From Patulibacter sp. (GTDB taxonomy: Bacteria; Actinomycetota; Thermoleophilia; Solirubrobacterales; Solirubrobacteraceae): a DNA stretch of 34,192 nucleotides. Shown here piece by piece: positions 15,863 through 23,604 of this stretch (positions within the stretch are counted from its first letter, which is position 1; every line of letters begins with the position of its first letter). The stretch is taken from contig JADMKN010000068.1 of NCBI GenBank assembly GCA_015478825.1, positions 1 to 34,192 of the forward strand, given 5' to 3'. The notes beneath the pieces were generated by a model. The model made no database searches. It was not told the origin of the DNA and was given only the letters and a program-made list of their open reading frames with translations. Position numbers and translations under genes: made by a program.

Positions 15863-16980
15863 AGACCCGCGGAGCCATCATCCAGGCCGTCGGCCGTGAC
15901 TGGGACGTCGTCGAGCTCGAGCTCGGCGAGCCGAACGACCACGAGGTACTGATCGAGGTCCACGCGTCGGGCCTCTGCCACTCCGACGCGCACCTGACCG
16001 ACGGCGACCTGCAGGTCGAGCTGCCGTTCGTCGGGGGGCACGAGGGCGCGGGCATCGTCAAGAAGGTCGGGTCGAAGGTGACCCGGGTCAAGGTCGGCGA
16101 CCACGTCTGCACCTCGTTCATCCCCGCCTGCGGCGTCTGCAAGTACTGCGCCTCCGGCCGCTCCAACCTGTGCCAGAACGGCTACCTGATGGAGCAGGGC
16201 AAGTCGATGGACGGCACCTACCGCTTCTTCCACGAGGGCACCGGGATGGGCGCGCTCTGCCGCCTGGGCACGTTCTCCGACCACATCGTCTGCTCCGAGC
16301 AGCAGGCGGTCAAGATCGACGACGACATCCCGCTCGACGTGGCCTGCCTGGTCTCCTGCGGCGTCGCGACCGGCTTCGGCGCGGCCGTCAACGTCGCCGA
16401 GGTCAAGCCCGGCGACGTGGTGATGATCGTCGGCATGGGCGGCGTCGGCGTCAACGCCGTGCAGGGAGCGGCCGCGGCCGGCGCGACCCACGTGGTCGTC
16501 GTCGACCCGGTCGAGTCCAAGCGCGAGCGCGCCGCGCAGTTCGGCGCGACGGCGACCTTCGCGACGATCGAGGAGGCCGTCCCGTACGTCCACGAGCGCA
16601 CCGAGTGGCAGGGCACCGACTCGACGATCATCACGGTCGACCGGGCCATGGGCGACCTGATCGCGGAGGCGTTCCGCACCGTCGCCAAGTCCGGGAGCTG
16701 CGTGCTCGTGGCCCTGGGCCCCGATTCGGAGATCATCCCCGTCCACCCGCAGGAGCTGCAGACGATGTCGCGCAGCATCAAGGGCGTGATGTTCGGCAAC
16801 TGCAACCCGCTGGCCGACATCCCCAGCCTGCTGGGCCAGTACAAGGCCGGCAAGCTCAAGCTCGACGAGCTCGTCACCACCCGCTACAAGCTCGACGACA
16901 TCAACCAGGGCTTCGAGGACATGAAGTCCGGCAAGAACATCCGTGGCGTGCTGATCCACGACCACGCCGCGTCCGCCTGA
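15859..16980 (+). CDS. NDMA-dependent (mycofactocin-associated) zinc alcohol dehydrogenase
   Basis: A 373-residue zinc-dependent medium-chain alcohol dehydrogenase. Catalytic zinc ligands are Cys40 (GLCHSD), His61/Glu62 (GGHEGAG) and Cys167 (VSCGVATGFG). Structural zinc ligands are Cys91, 94, 97 and 105. The nucleotide-binding motif is GMGGVG at 192-197. The sequence fits the NDMA-dependent class, known to hold nicotinamide cofactor tightly and to need mycofactocin (or the artificial acceptor N,N-dimethyl-4-nitrosoaniline) to reoxidise it. The mft operon 6.5 kb downstream supports this. The gene lies between the importer and two aldehyde dehydrogenases, so the imported substrate, or a product of it, is probably a primary alcohol. 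Class assignment is from recognition, without a search. Confidence 0.87.
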   Translation: MKTRGAIIQAVGRDWDVVELELGEPNDHEVLIEVHASGLCHSDAHLTDGDLQVELPFVGGHEGAGIVKKVGSKVTRVKVGDHVCTSFIPACGVCKYCASGRSNLCQNGYLMEQGKSMDGTYRFFHEGTGMGALCRLGTFSDHIVCSEQQAVKIDDDIPLDVACLVSCGVATGFGAAVNVAEVKPGDVVMIVGMGGVGVNAVQGAAAAGATHVVVVDPVESKRERAAQFGATATFATIEEAVPYVHERTEWQGTDSTIITVDRAMGDLIAEAFRTVAKSGSCVLVALGPDSEIIPVHPQELQTMSRSIKGVMFGNCNPLADIPSLLGQYKAGKLKLDELVTTRYKLDDINQGFEDMKSGKNIRGVLIHDHAASA

Positions 16981-16992
16981 GAGGCAGTCCCC

Positions 16993-18471
16993 ATGACGAA
17001 TTCCCCCGTTTCCGAGCACGCGCCGAAGATCGGCGACACCCGCCTGCTGATCGACGGTGAGCGCGTCGACAGCGCCGACGGCGCGACCTTCGCGGTCTAC
17101 AACCCGGCGACCGGCGAGGAGATCGCCCAGGTCGCCGAGGGCAAGTCCGAGGACATCGATCGTGCCGTCAAGGCGGCGCGCCGGGCCTTCGAGTCGGGCC
17201 CCTGGCGCGATATGAAGCCGAAGGACCGCGCCGCCGCGATCTGGCGGCTCGGCGAGCTGCTGGTCGAGAACAAGGAGGAGCTCGGCGGGCTCGAGACGCT
17301 CGACAACGGCAAGCCGTTCCTGCAGGCCCGGGACGGCGACGTCCCGACGGCCGCGGGGCTCTTCCACTACATGTCGGGCTGGGCGACCAAGCTCGAGGGC
17401 ACGACGATCCCGATCTCGTTCCCGGGCCAGTTCCACACCTTCACCCGTCGTGAGGCGGTCGGCGTGGTCGGCCTGATCGTGCCGTGGAACTTCCCGCTGA
17501 CGATCTCGGCCTGGAAGGTCGCTCCGGCGCTCGCCGCCGGCAACACCGTCGTGCTGAAGCCGTCCGAGGTCACGCCGCTGACCGCGCTGCGGCTCGGTGA
17601 CCTGGCGCTCGAGGCGGGCATCCCGCCCGGCGTGCTGAACGTCGTCCCGGGCTTCGGGGCCGACGCTGGCGCCGCGCTGACCGCGCATCCCGACGTCGAC
17701 AAGGTCTCGTTCACCGGCTCGACCGCGACCGGCCGCGCGATCATGCAGGCCGCGACCGGCAACATCAAGAAGCTGACGCTCGAGCTCGGGGGCAAGAGCC
17801 CCGACATCATCATGGGCGACGCCAACCTCGAGGCCGCGATCGCCGGCGCCGCGGACGGCATCTTCTACAACCAGGGCGAGGCCTGCGCCGCCGGTTCGCG
17901 GATCTACGCGCACCGGAGCGTCTACGACGAGGTCGTCGCGGGCATCTCCGCGGCCGCCAACGGCATCAACGTCGGCGACGGCTTCGACGCCAGCTCGTTC
18001 ATCGGCCCGCTGGTCAGCAAGGAGCACCACGCCAAGGTCCGCTCCTACGTCGACCTCGGTCGCGAGGAGGGCACGGTCGCCGCCGGCGGCGAGTACGCCA
18101 CCGACGGCGGCTACTTCGTCAACCCGACGGTCTTCACGGACGTCACCGACCAGTCCCGGGTCGTCCGCGAGGAGATCTTCGGGCCGGTCGTGTCGATCAT
18201 GCCGTTCGACGACACCGACGAGGTGATTCGTCGCGCCAACGACACCCGCTACGGGCTGTCGGCGGGCGTCTGGACCGAGAGCATCAGCACCGCCCACCGG
18301 ATGGCCGAGGCCCTCCGCGCCGGCACGGTGTGGGTCAACTGCTACGGCGTGTTCGACGCCGCGATGCCGTTCGGTGGCTACAAGGAGTCGGGCTGGGGCC
18401 GCGAGATGGGCGGCATCGTGCTCAACGACTACACCGAGACGAAGACGGTCTGCATCAAGATCGGCGACTGA
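16993..18471 (+). CDS. Aldehyde dehydrogenase (tandem copy 1)
   Basis: A 492-residue NAD(P)-dependent aldehyde dehydrogenase. Visible family motifs are the cofactor region VGLIVPWNFPLTISAWKVAPALAAGN, GSTATGR, the general base Glu in LELGGKSP, the catalytic Cys in NQGEACAAGSR, and EEIFGPVVSI. The C-terminus ends with the oligomerisation segment MPFGGYKESGWGREMG. The ATG at 16993 lies 12 bases after the alcohol dehydrogenase stop. It most likely oxidises the aldehyde made by that enzyme to the acid. It is closely related to the next gene over the full length, starting with the shared block EHAPxIGDTRLLIDG, so the two arose by tandem duplication. Confidence 0.93.
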   Translation: MTNSPVSEHAPKIGDTRLLIDGERVDSADGATFAVYNPATGEEIAQVAEGKSEDIDRAVKAARRAFESGPWRDMKPKDRAAAIWRLGELLVENKEELGGLETLDNGKPFLQARDGDVPTAAGLFHYMSGWATKLEGTTIPISFPGQFHTFTRREAVGVVGLIVPWNFPLTISAWKVAPALAAGNTVVLKPSEVTPLTALRLGDLALEAGIPPGVLNVVPGFGADAGAALTAHPDVDKVSFTGSTATGRAIMQAATGNIKKLTLELGGKSPDIIMGDANLEAAIAGAADGIFYNQGEACAAGSRIYAHRSVYDEVVAGISAAANGINVGDGFDASSFIGPLVSKEHHAKVRSYVDLGREEGTVAAGGEYATDGGYFVNPTVFTDVTDQSRVVREEIFGPVVSIMPFDDTDEVIRRANDTRYGLSAGVWTESISTAHRMAEALRAGTVWVNCYGVFDAAMPFGGYKESGWGREMGGIVLNDYTETKTVCIKIGD

Positions 18472-18496
18472 GCGGCGTCTCGAGCAGGAGAGAGCG

Positions 18497-19999
18497 ATGA
18501 GCGTGCAGATCCCCCGTCCGCGCGAGCACGCGCCGTCGATCGGCGACACCCGTCTGCTGATCGACGGCCAGCGCATCGACGCCCTGAGCGGCGGGACGTT
18601 CGCCACGGTCGACCCGTCGACCGGCGCCGAGCTGGCGCAGGTCGCCGAGGGCCGCAGCGAGGACATCGACCGGGCAGTCCAGGCCGCCCGGCGGGCGTTC
18701 GAGTCGGGCCCGTGGCCGCGGATCAAGCCGAACGAGCGGGCGCGGATCCTGCACCGGCTCGGGGACCTGATCCTCGAGCACCGGGACGAGCTGGCCGGGC
18801 TCGAGGCGCTCGACAACGGCAAGACGTTCGCGACCGCCCGCGCCTACGACATCACCGGCGCGGCCGAGCTCTTCCACTACATGGCGGGCTGGGTCACCAA
18901 GCTCGAGGGCACGACGATCCCGATCTCGTTCCCCGGGAACTTCCACACCTACACCCGGCGCGAGCCGGTCGGGGTGTGCGGGCTGATCGTGCCGTGGAAC
19001 TACCCGTTCGGCCAGTCGGCGTGGAAGGTCGCGCCGGCCCTGGCCTGCGGCAACACCGCGGTGCTGAAGCCGGCCGAGCAGACGCCGCTGTCGGCGCTGC
19101 GGCTCGGCGAGCTGGCGCTCGAGGCGGGGGTCCCGGAGGGCGTGCTGAACGTCGTTCCGGGCTTCGGCGGCGAGGCGGGGGCGGCCCTGGTCGCGCACGA
19201 CGACGTGGCGAAGATCGCGTTCACCGGATCGACCGAGACCGGCCGCGCGATCGTCCGCGGCGCGACGGGCAACGTCAAGAAGGTCTCGATCGAGCTCGGT
19301 GGCAAGAGCCCGAACATCGTCTTCGCCGACGCCGACCTGCCGACGGCGATCGCCGGGGCCGCGGCCGGCATCTTCTTCAACCAGGGCGAGGTCTGCACCG
19401 CCGGATCGCGGCTGTACGTCCAGGAGGCGGTCTACGACGATGTCGTGGCGGGCGTCGCCGACGCCGCGAAGGCGCTCAGGATCGGCGACGGGTTCGACCC
19501 GGCCACCGACGTCGGACCGCTGATCAGCGGCGCGCACCGCGACGTCGTCCGCGGCTACGTCGAGGCCGGGGTCGCGGCGGGCGCCGAGCTGGTCGCCGGC
19601 GGCGAGCCCGTCGGCGACGCCGGGTACTTCCTCTCGCCGGCCGTCTTCGCGGACGCGCGTCCCGAGATGTCGATCGTCCGCGAGGAGATCTTCGGGCCGG
19701 TCGTCTCGGTGATCCCGTTCCGCGACGTCGACGACGTGGTCGCCGCCGCGAACGACAGCCCGTTCGGGCTGGCGGCCGGGGTCTGGACGGAGGACGTCGG
19801 CAAGGCGCACCGGATGGCCGCGGCGCTCGAGGCCGGCACGGTGTGGGTCAACTGCTACGGCGTGTTCGACGCCGCGATGCCGTTCGGCGGGACCAAGCAG
19901 TCCGGTTGGGGCAAGGAGATGGGGCACGCGGTCCTCGAGGACTACACCGAGGCAAAGACCGTCTGCGTCGATATCGGCCCCGCCCACCCCGCCCGATGA
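18497..19999 (+). CDS. Aldehyde dehydrogenase (tandem copy 2)
   Basis: A 500-residue aldehyde dehydrogenase, paralogous to the preceding gene. All catalytic elements are kept: VPWNYPFGQSAWKVAPALACGN, the general base in IELGGKSP, the active-site Cys in NQGEVCTAGSR, and EEIFGPVVSVI. Differences cluster in the substrate-tunnel region (YPFGQSA versus FPLTISA), which may mean another aldehyde is used. The ATG at 18497 follows an AGGAGAGAG Shine-Dalgarno, and the stop overlaps the start of a GntR regulator by 4 bases. Both copies being intact argues for different substrates or heteromer formation; this is inference. Confidence 0.92.
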   Translation: MSVQIPRPREHAPSIGDTRLLIDGQRIDALSGGTFATVDPSTGAELAQVAEGRSEDIDRAVQAARRAFESGPWPRIKPNERARILHRLGDLILEHRDELAGLEALDNGKTFATARAYDITGAAELFHYMAGWVTKLEGTTIPISFPGNFHTYTRREPVGVCGLIVPWNYPFGQSAWKVAPALACGNTAVLKPAEQTPLSALRLGELALEAGVPEGVLNVVPGFGGEAGAALVAHDDVAKIAFTGSTETGRAIVRGATGNVKKVSIELGGKSPNIVFADADLPTAIAGAAAGIFFNQGEVCTAGSRLYVQEAVYDDVVAGVADAAKALRIGDGFDPATDVGPLISGAHRDVVRGYVEAGVAAGAELVAGGEPVGDAGYFLSPAVFADARPEMSIVREEIFGPVVSVIPFRDVDDVVAAANDSPFGLAAGVWTEDVGKAHRMAAALEAGTVWVNCYGVFDAAMPFGGTKQSGWGKEMGHAVLEDYTEAKTVCVDIGPAHPAR

Positions 20000-20688
20000 G
20001 CGCGCGGCGCAGCAACGGTCGGTCCGCGATCGACCGCGTCGGCCACACGCTGGCCGACAAGGTCGAGACCGCGCTCCGCGAGGAGATCATCCGCGGCACG
20101 CGCGTCCCCGGCGAGCGGCTGAACGAGGTCGAGATCGCGTTCCAGCTCGGCGTCAGTCGTGGCCCCGTGCGCGAGGCGCTGCAGCGGCTCTCCCGCGACG
20201 GCCTGCTGCGGATGGAGTCGCACCGCGGGGCGTTCGTCCGCGAGCTCGACGTCGCCGAGGTCCGCGAGCTGTTCGAGGTCCGCGGATCGCTGGAGCGGCA
20301 GGCCGCGGCGCTGGCCGCCGAGCGCGCCGGCGCCGACGAGATCAGCGCCCTGCGCGCGCTGCTCGACCGCTCGCGCGACGCCGTCGAGGCCGAGGTCGAG
20401 CCGCACTACCCCGAGCGCCTGGACGTCCACGAGCTGATCGTGAGCTGCGCGCGCAACGCGGCCCTGGCCCGCTACCTGGCGCTCGTCAACCAGGAACTGA
20501 AGCTGGTGCGCGCCCGGTCGGGGTTCCTGACCGTCCGCGCGCCGAAGGCCTTCGAGGAGCACACGCGCGTGGTGGAGGCGATCGCCGCTCGCGATCCCCA
20601 CGCCGCGGCGGAGGCGATGAAGATCCATATGGAGTCGGCCCTGCAGAGCACGCTGGGCCTGCTCCGTGAACCGGGAGGAACCGAATGA
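19996..20688 (+). CDS. GntR-family regulator, FCD subfamily (second copy)
   Basis: A 230-residue FCD-type GntR regulator. DNA-binding domain: LREEIIRGTRVPGERLNEVEIAFQLGVSRGPVREALQRL (about residues 22-60, given here in outline by its GERLNEVE and SRGPVREAL cores) and the wing HRGAFVREL. The C-terminal domain is helical, with the FCD-type positions DVHELI, EEHTRVV and KIHMES. It is a paralogue of the GntR protein at 6863-7561: the recognition helices SRGPVREAM/L are nearly identical. It is embedded in the operon, coupled by 4-base overlaps to the aldehyde dehydrogenase before it and the SDR after it, so it is probably autoregulated with the pathway. Confidence 0.9.
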   Translation: MSARRSNGRSAIDRVGHTLADKVETALREEIIRGTRVPGERLNEVEIAFQLGVSRGPVREALQRLSRDGLLRMESHRGAFVRELDVAEVRELFEVRGSLERQAAALAAERAGADEISALRALLDRSRDAVEAEVEPHYPERLDVHELIVSCARNAALARYLALVNQELKLVRARSGFLTVRAPKAFEEHTRVVEAIAARDPHAAAEAMKIHMESALQSTLGLLREPGGTE

Positions 20689-21425
20689 GCTTGATGAAGG
20701 ACCGCATCGTCGTGGTGACCGGCGGGAGCGCCGGCATCGGTGAGGCGTGCGTCGACCGCTTCCTCGCCGAGGGCGCGACCGTCGAGGCCTGGGATCGCGA
20801 CTCCGCGACCAGCGAGAAGCCGGGCGTCGTCCACCGCGTCGTCGACGTCTCGTCGGAGGACGCCGTGCGCGAGGCCGCCCAGGCGGCGGTCGCGCAGCAC
20901 GGGCACGTGAACGTGTTGGTCAACTGCGCCGGCGTGATCACCGAGAACAAGCCGGCCCAGGACGTCGACGCGGCGGACTACCGGAAGAACTTCGACGTCA
21001 ACGTGATGGGCATCGTCCACACCTCGCGTGCGCTGCACGCCACGCTGGCCGAGCAGCAGGGCGCGATCGTCAACGTCGCGTCGCAGGCCGCGCTGGTCTG
21101 CCTGCCGCACCAGTCGGCCTACTCGGCGAGCAAGGGCGCCGTCGCCGCGTTCACCCGCGCGACGGCGATCGACTGGGCCGCCGAGGGCCTGCGCGTCAAC
21201 GCCGTCTGCCCCGGGTTCACGCTGACCGCGATGGCCGAGAAGCAGATGACGCCCGAGCTGGACGCCGCGGTCTCGCGCCGCGTGCCGCTCGGCCGGTTCT
21301 TCCAGCCGGTCGAGATCGCCAACTCGATCCTCTTCCTGGCCAGCGACCTGGCGTCGGCGATCACCGGCGTCGTGATGCCGGTCGACGGCGGCTGGACGGC
21401 GGGCGAGCCCGCCCTCCCGATGTAG
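20685..21425 (+). CDS. SDR-family oxidoreductase (copy 1)
   Basis: A 246-residue short-chain dehydrogenase/reductase. The cofactor motif TGGSAGIG is near residue 12, NCAG near 84, and the catalytic Ser and YSASK near 131-149 (NVASQAAL; YSASKGAVAAF). The C-terminus GVVMPVDGGWTAG is typical. A GGGAGGAA Shine-Dalgarno precedes the ATG at 20685, which overlaps the stop of the GntR gene. SDR enzymes in mycofactocin clusters (carveol-dehydrogenase-like group) often carry insertions that keep the nicotinamide bound; I see no clear insertion here, so this is more likely an ordinary NAD(P)-dependent SDR. The substrate is probably a secondary alcohol or ketone in the same pathway. Confidence 0.9.
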   Translation: MSLMKDRIVVVTGGSAGIGEACVDRFLAEGATVEAWDRDSATSEKPGVVHRVVDVSSEDAVREAAQAAVAQHGHVNVLVNCAGVITENKPAQDVDAADYRKNFDVNVMGIVHTSRALHATLAEQQGAIVNVASQAALVCLPHQSAYSASKGAVAAFTRATAIDWAAEGLRVNAVCPGFTLTAMAEKQMTPELDAAVSRRVPLGRFFQPVEIANSILFLASDLASAITGVVMPVDGGWTAGEPALPM

Positions 21426-21428
21426 GTG

Positions 21429-22211
21429 ATGACCGTGCGCTTGAAGGACAAGATCGCCCTCGTCACCGGCGCGGGCACCGGAATCGGCCAGGGCACGGCC
21501 GTCAAGCTCGCCGAGGAGGGCGCGTTCGTCGTGCTCGTCGGCCGCCGCGCCTCGGCGCTCGAGGACACCAAGGCGAAGATCGGCGACCGCGCCGTCGTGC
21601 TGCCGCTCGACGTCAGCTCGCGGGAGGACGTCGAGGCGAAGCTGCCCGCGGCGATCGCCGAGCACGGCGTGCCCGACATCGTCGTCCACGCCGCCGGCAA
21701 GACCGTCGTGGGGGCCCTGCACGAGCTGACGGACGAGCAGTGGGACGATCAGCTCGACGTCAACGTCCGCAGCATCCACCTGCTGACGCGGGTGCTGTGG
21801 CCGCTGATGGCCGCCGAGGATCGCCGGGGCCGCGACCAGTCGATCGTCACCATCGCCTCGACCGCGTCGTTCGCGGCCTTCCCGCAGGACGCCGCCTACG
21901 TGGCGTCCAAGGGCGCCGTGCTCGCGCTGACCAAGGCGATGGCCCTGGACGGCGCGTCGGTCGGCATCCGGGTCAACGCCGTCTGCCCGGGCTACATCCT
22001 GACCCCGAACCTGCAGGGCTACTTCGACGAGCAGGACGATCCGGAGGCCGCCAAGGCGGCATCGGCGGCGACGGCGCCGCTCAACCGGATGGGCACGCCG
22101 GAGGACATCGCCGGAGCGGTCGCGTTCTTCGCGTCCGAGGACGCGTCGTTCGTGACCGGCGCGTCGTTGCTGGTCGACGGCGGCGTGCTGGCGAAGGTGC
22201 CGCTCTCATGA
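21429..22211 (+). CDS. SDR-family oxidoreductase (copy 2)
   Basis: A 260-residue short-chain dehydrogenase/reductase. TGAGTGIGQG marks the cofactor site near residue 13, NVRS follows near 110, and the catalytic Ser (TIASTASF) and YVASK lie near 140-157. The C-terminal VTGASLLVDGGVLAK is standard. A GTG at 21426, directly after the previous stop, is an alternative start one codon longer. The end overlaps the LLM oxidoreductase start by 4 bases. It is clearly different from SDR copy 1, so the pair may serve two redox steps. No insertion suggesting bound-cofactor chemistry is obvious. Confidence 0.9.
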   Translation: MTVRLKDKIALVTGAGTGIGQGTAVKLAEEGAFVVLVGRRASALEDTKAKIGDRAVVLPLDVSSREDVEAKLPAAIAEHGVPDIVVHAAGKTVVGALHELTDEQWDDQLDVNVRSIHLLTRVLWPLMAAEDRRGRDQSIVTIASTASFAAFPQDAAYVASKGAVLALTKAMALDGASVGIRVNAVCPGYILTPNLQGYFDEQDDPEAAKAASAATAPLNRMGTPEDIAGAVAFFASEDASFVTGASLLVDGGVLAKVPLS

Positions 22212-23251
22212 GCGCCCCGCGTCCGACGCTGAGCGTCGGGTTCCACCCGGACCGCCCGATCGCCGAGGTCGGCGACCTGGCGGCCGAGGCCGAGAAGCTC
22301 GGCTTCCACGGCGTCTGGGTCGCCGACTCGCAGAGCCTCTTCCGTGACGTCTACGCCGCCCTCACGGTCGCGGCGACGCGAACCTCGCGGATCGAACTGG
22401 GGACCGGGGTGACCAACCCGGTCAGTCGCCACCCCGCGGTGATCGCGAGCGTGCTGGGCACGATCGACGAGCTCTCCGGCGGCCGCCTGAAGATGGGCGT
22501 CGGCACGGGGGAGACCGCGGTCCAGTCGCTCGGGAAGAAGCGGGCGACGATCAAGCGGATGGAGAGCACGGCGGCGTTGATGCGCGGGCTCTGGGCGGGC
22601 GAGGCCGTCGAGTACGAGGAGGCGACGCTGACCCAGGACTGGCGCGCGCGTCGCGTGCCGGTGCTGTTCGCCTCGACCGGTCCGAAGTCGCTGCAGGCCG
22701 CGGGCCGCAGCGCTGACGGCGTGTACCTGAAGCTCGGGATCCACCCCGAGGTGATGGCCTACGCGCTGCGCAACGTGGCCCAGGGCCGCGAGGAATCGGG
22801 CAAGACCCTCGACGGCTTCCTGGTCAAGGCGATGATTCCGGTCGCCGTCGACGACGACGATCCGGACCGGGCCCGCGACGAGGTTCGCGGCCAGGCCGGG
22901 GCGATCGCCCGGGCCGCCGCGCTGGCGATCCCCGCCGAGGACCTGCCGTCGTCGCTTGCCGAGACGCTGGCGGATATCGAGCGCAAGGGCTCCGAGGCCC
23001 GGGGGAACCAGGGCTACGTCGAGTGGCTGCACAGCCCCGAGTACGCGGCCTCGATCCCGGACGAGATCGTCGACGCGTTCGCGATCGCCGGAACCTCGCA
23101 GCAGGTCGCCGACCGGATCAACGGCCTGGGCGCGCTCGGGATCACCGGCGTGATCCCGCCCCTGACGATGCCGGACCCGTGGCCGACGTTGCGCGCGATC
23201 GGCCAGGGCGTCGTGCCGCGGCTGGATCCGACGACCGCCGAGTCGGCCTGA
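22208..23251 (+). CDS. LLM-class flavin/F420-dependent oxidoreductase
   Basis: A 347-residue luciferase-like monooxygenase-family protein. Features are the N-terminal barrel strand SVGFHPDRPIAEVGDLAAEAEKLGFHGVWVAD, the family core TSRIELGTGVTNPVSRHP (about 58-75), the conserved LSGGRLKMGVGTG (about 90-102), and VPVLFASTGPKSLQAAGR. The TGVTNPxxRHP-like stretch and LGFxGVW fit the F420-dependent (Mer-like) group rather than two-component FMN monooxygenases. Reduction or oxidation by F420 is thus likely but unproven. It is the last gene of the plus-strand operon, followed by a 188-bp gap before mftA. It need not be a ring-opening RutA-type enzyme: no flavin reductase partner is present. Confidence 0.87.
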   Translation: MSAPRPTLSVGFHPDRPIAEVGDLAAEAEKLGFHGVWVADSQSLFRDVYAALTVAATRTSRIELGTGVTNPVSRHPAVIASVLGTIDELSGGRLKMGVGTGETAVQSLGKKRATIKRMESTAALMRGLWAGEAVEYEEATLTQDWRARRVPVLFASTGPKSLQAAGRSADGVYLKLGIHPEVMAYALRNVAQGREESGKTLDGFLVKAMIPVAVDDDDPDRARDEVRGQAGAIARAAALAIPAEDLPSSLAETLADIERKGSEARGNQGYVEWLHSPEYAASIPDEIVDAFAIAGTSQQVADRINGLGALGITGVIPPLTMPDPWPTLRAIGQGVVPRLDPTTAESA

Positions 23252-23369
23252 CGCCGGCGAGCGGGGGCGATTCGGTCGCGTGGGCGGCCGGCATCACACC
23301 CGCTCGCGACCGCGGTGCGCGTCCCGCGCCGGCCGTCCGGGTAGGGGCCGGGAAACGACCGGGCGGCGA

Positions 23370-23409
23370 TTGTATTTGTCATTCAGTGACGTAAGTGATA
23401 CAACGTCAC
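23370..23409 (+). promoter_or_regulatory. Promoter and inverted-repeat operator of the mft operon
   Basis: The 188-bp gap (23252-23439) is locally AT-richer at 23370-23403. A perfect inverted repeat GTGACGT-N10-ACGTCAC spans 23386-23409. A second, wider pair TTGTAT/ATACAA lies at 23370-23375 and 23398-23403. TTGTCA (23376-23381) with TACAAC (23399-23404) after 17 bases could be the -35/-10 pair, so the repeat would cover the -10. This is how a TetR-type repressor such as MftR would act. The regulator assignment is inference. Confidence 0.55.
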
Positions 23410-23439
23410 GTGAGCACGGTCACAACCAAGGAGCACCCC

Positions 23440-23577
23440 ATGACGGACCCCGTCGCCGAGAACCAGGAAGTCGAAGCCACCGAGACCGCCCCGGTCGAGA
23501 CCAGCACCGAGGCGCTCGTCGACGAGCAGCTGCTGATCGAGGACGTCTCGATCGACGGGATGTGCGGGGTCTACTAG
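23440..23577 (+). CDS. mftA: Mycofactocin precursor peptide MftA
   Basis: A 45-residue ribosomally made precursor. The acidic leader (Glu/Thr/Val-rich) ends in a conserved C-terminus SIDGMCGVY. The last two residues, Val-Tyr, are the part that becomes the redox cofactor: MftC decarboxylates and cross-links them, and MftE later frees the product. An AAGGAG Shine-Dalgarno at 23428-23433 lies 6 bases before the ATG and fixes this start. A longer GTG start upstream at 23395 would run through the operator and is rejected. The gene is the first of the mft operon and is followed after 27 bases by mftB. Confidence 0.95.
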   Translation: MTDPVAENQEVEATETAPVETSTEALVDEQLLIEDVSIDGMCGVY

Positions 23578-23604
23578 ACCACGTCCCTTCGCGTATCCAG
23601 ACCA

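Noticed and set aside
23395-23439. Extended GTG start for mftA
   Set aside because: It would begin inside the inverted repeat and promoter, while AAGGAG is placed correctly for the ATG at 23440.
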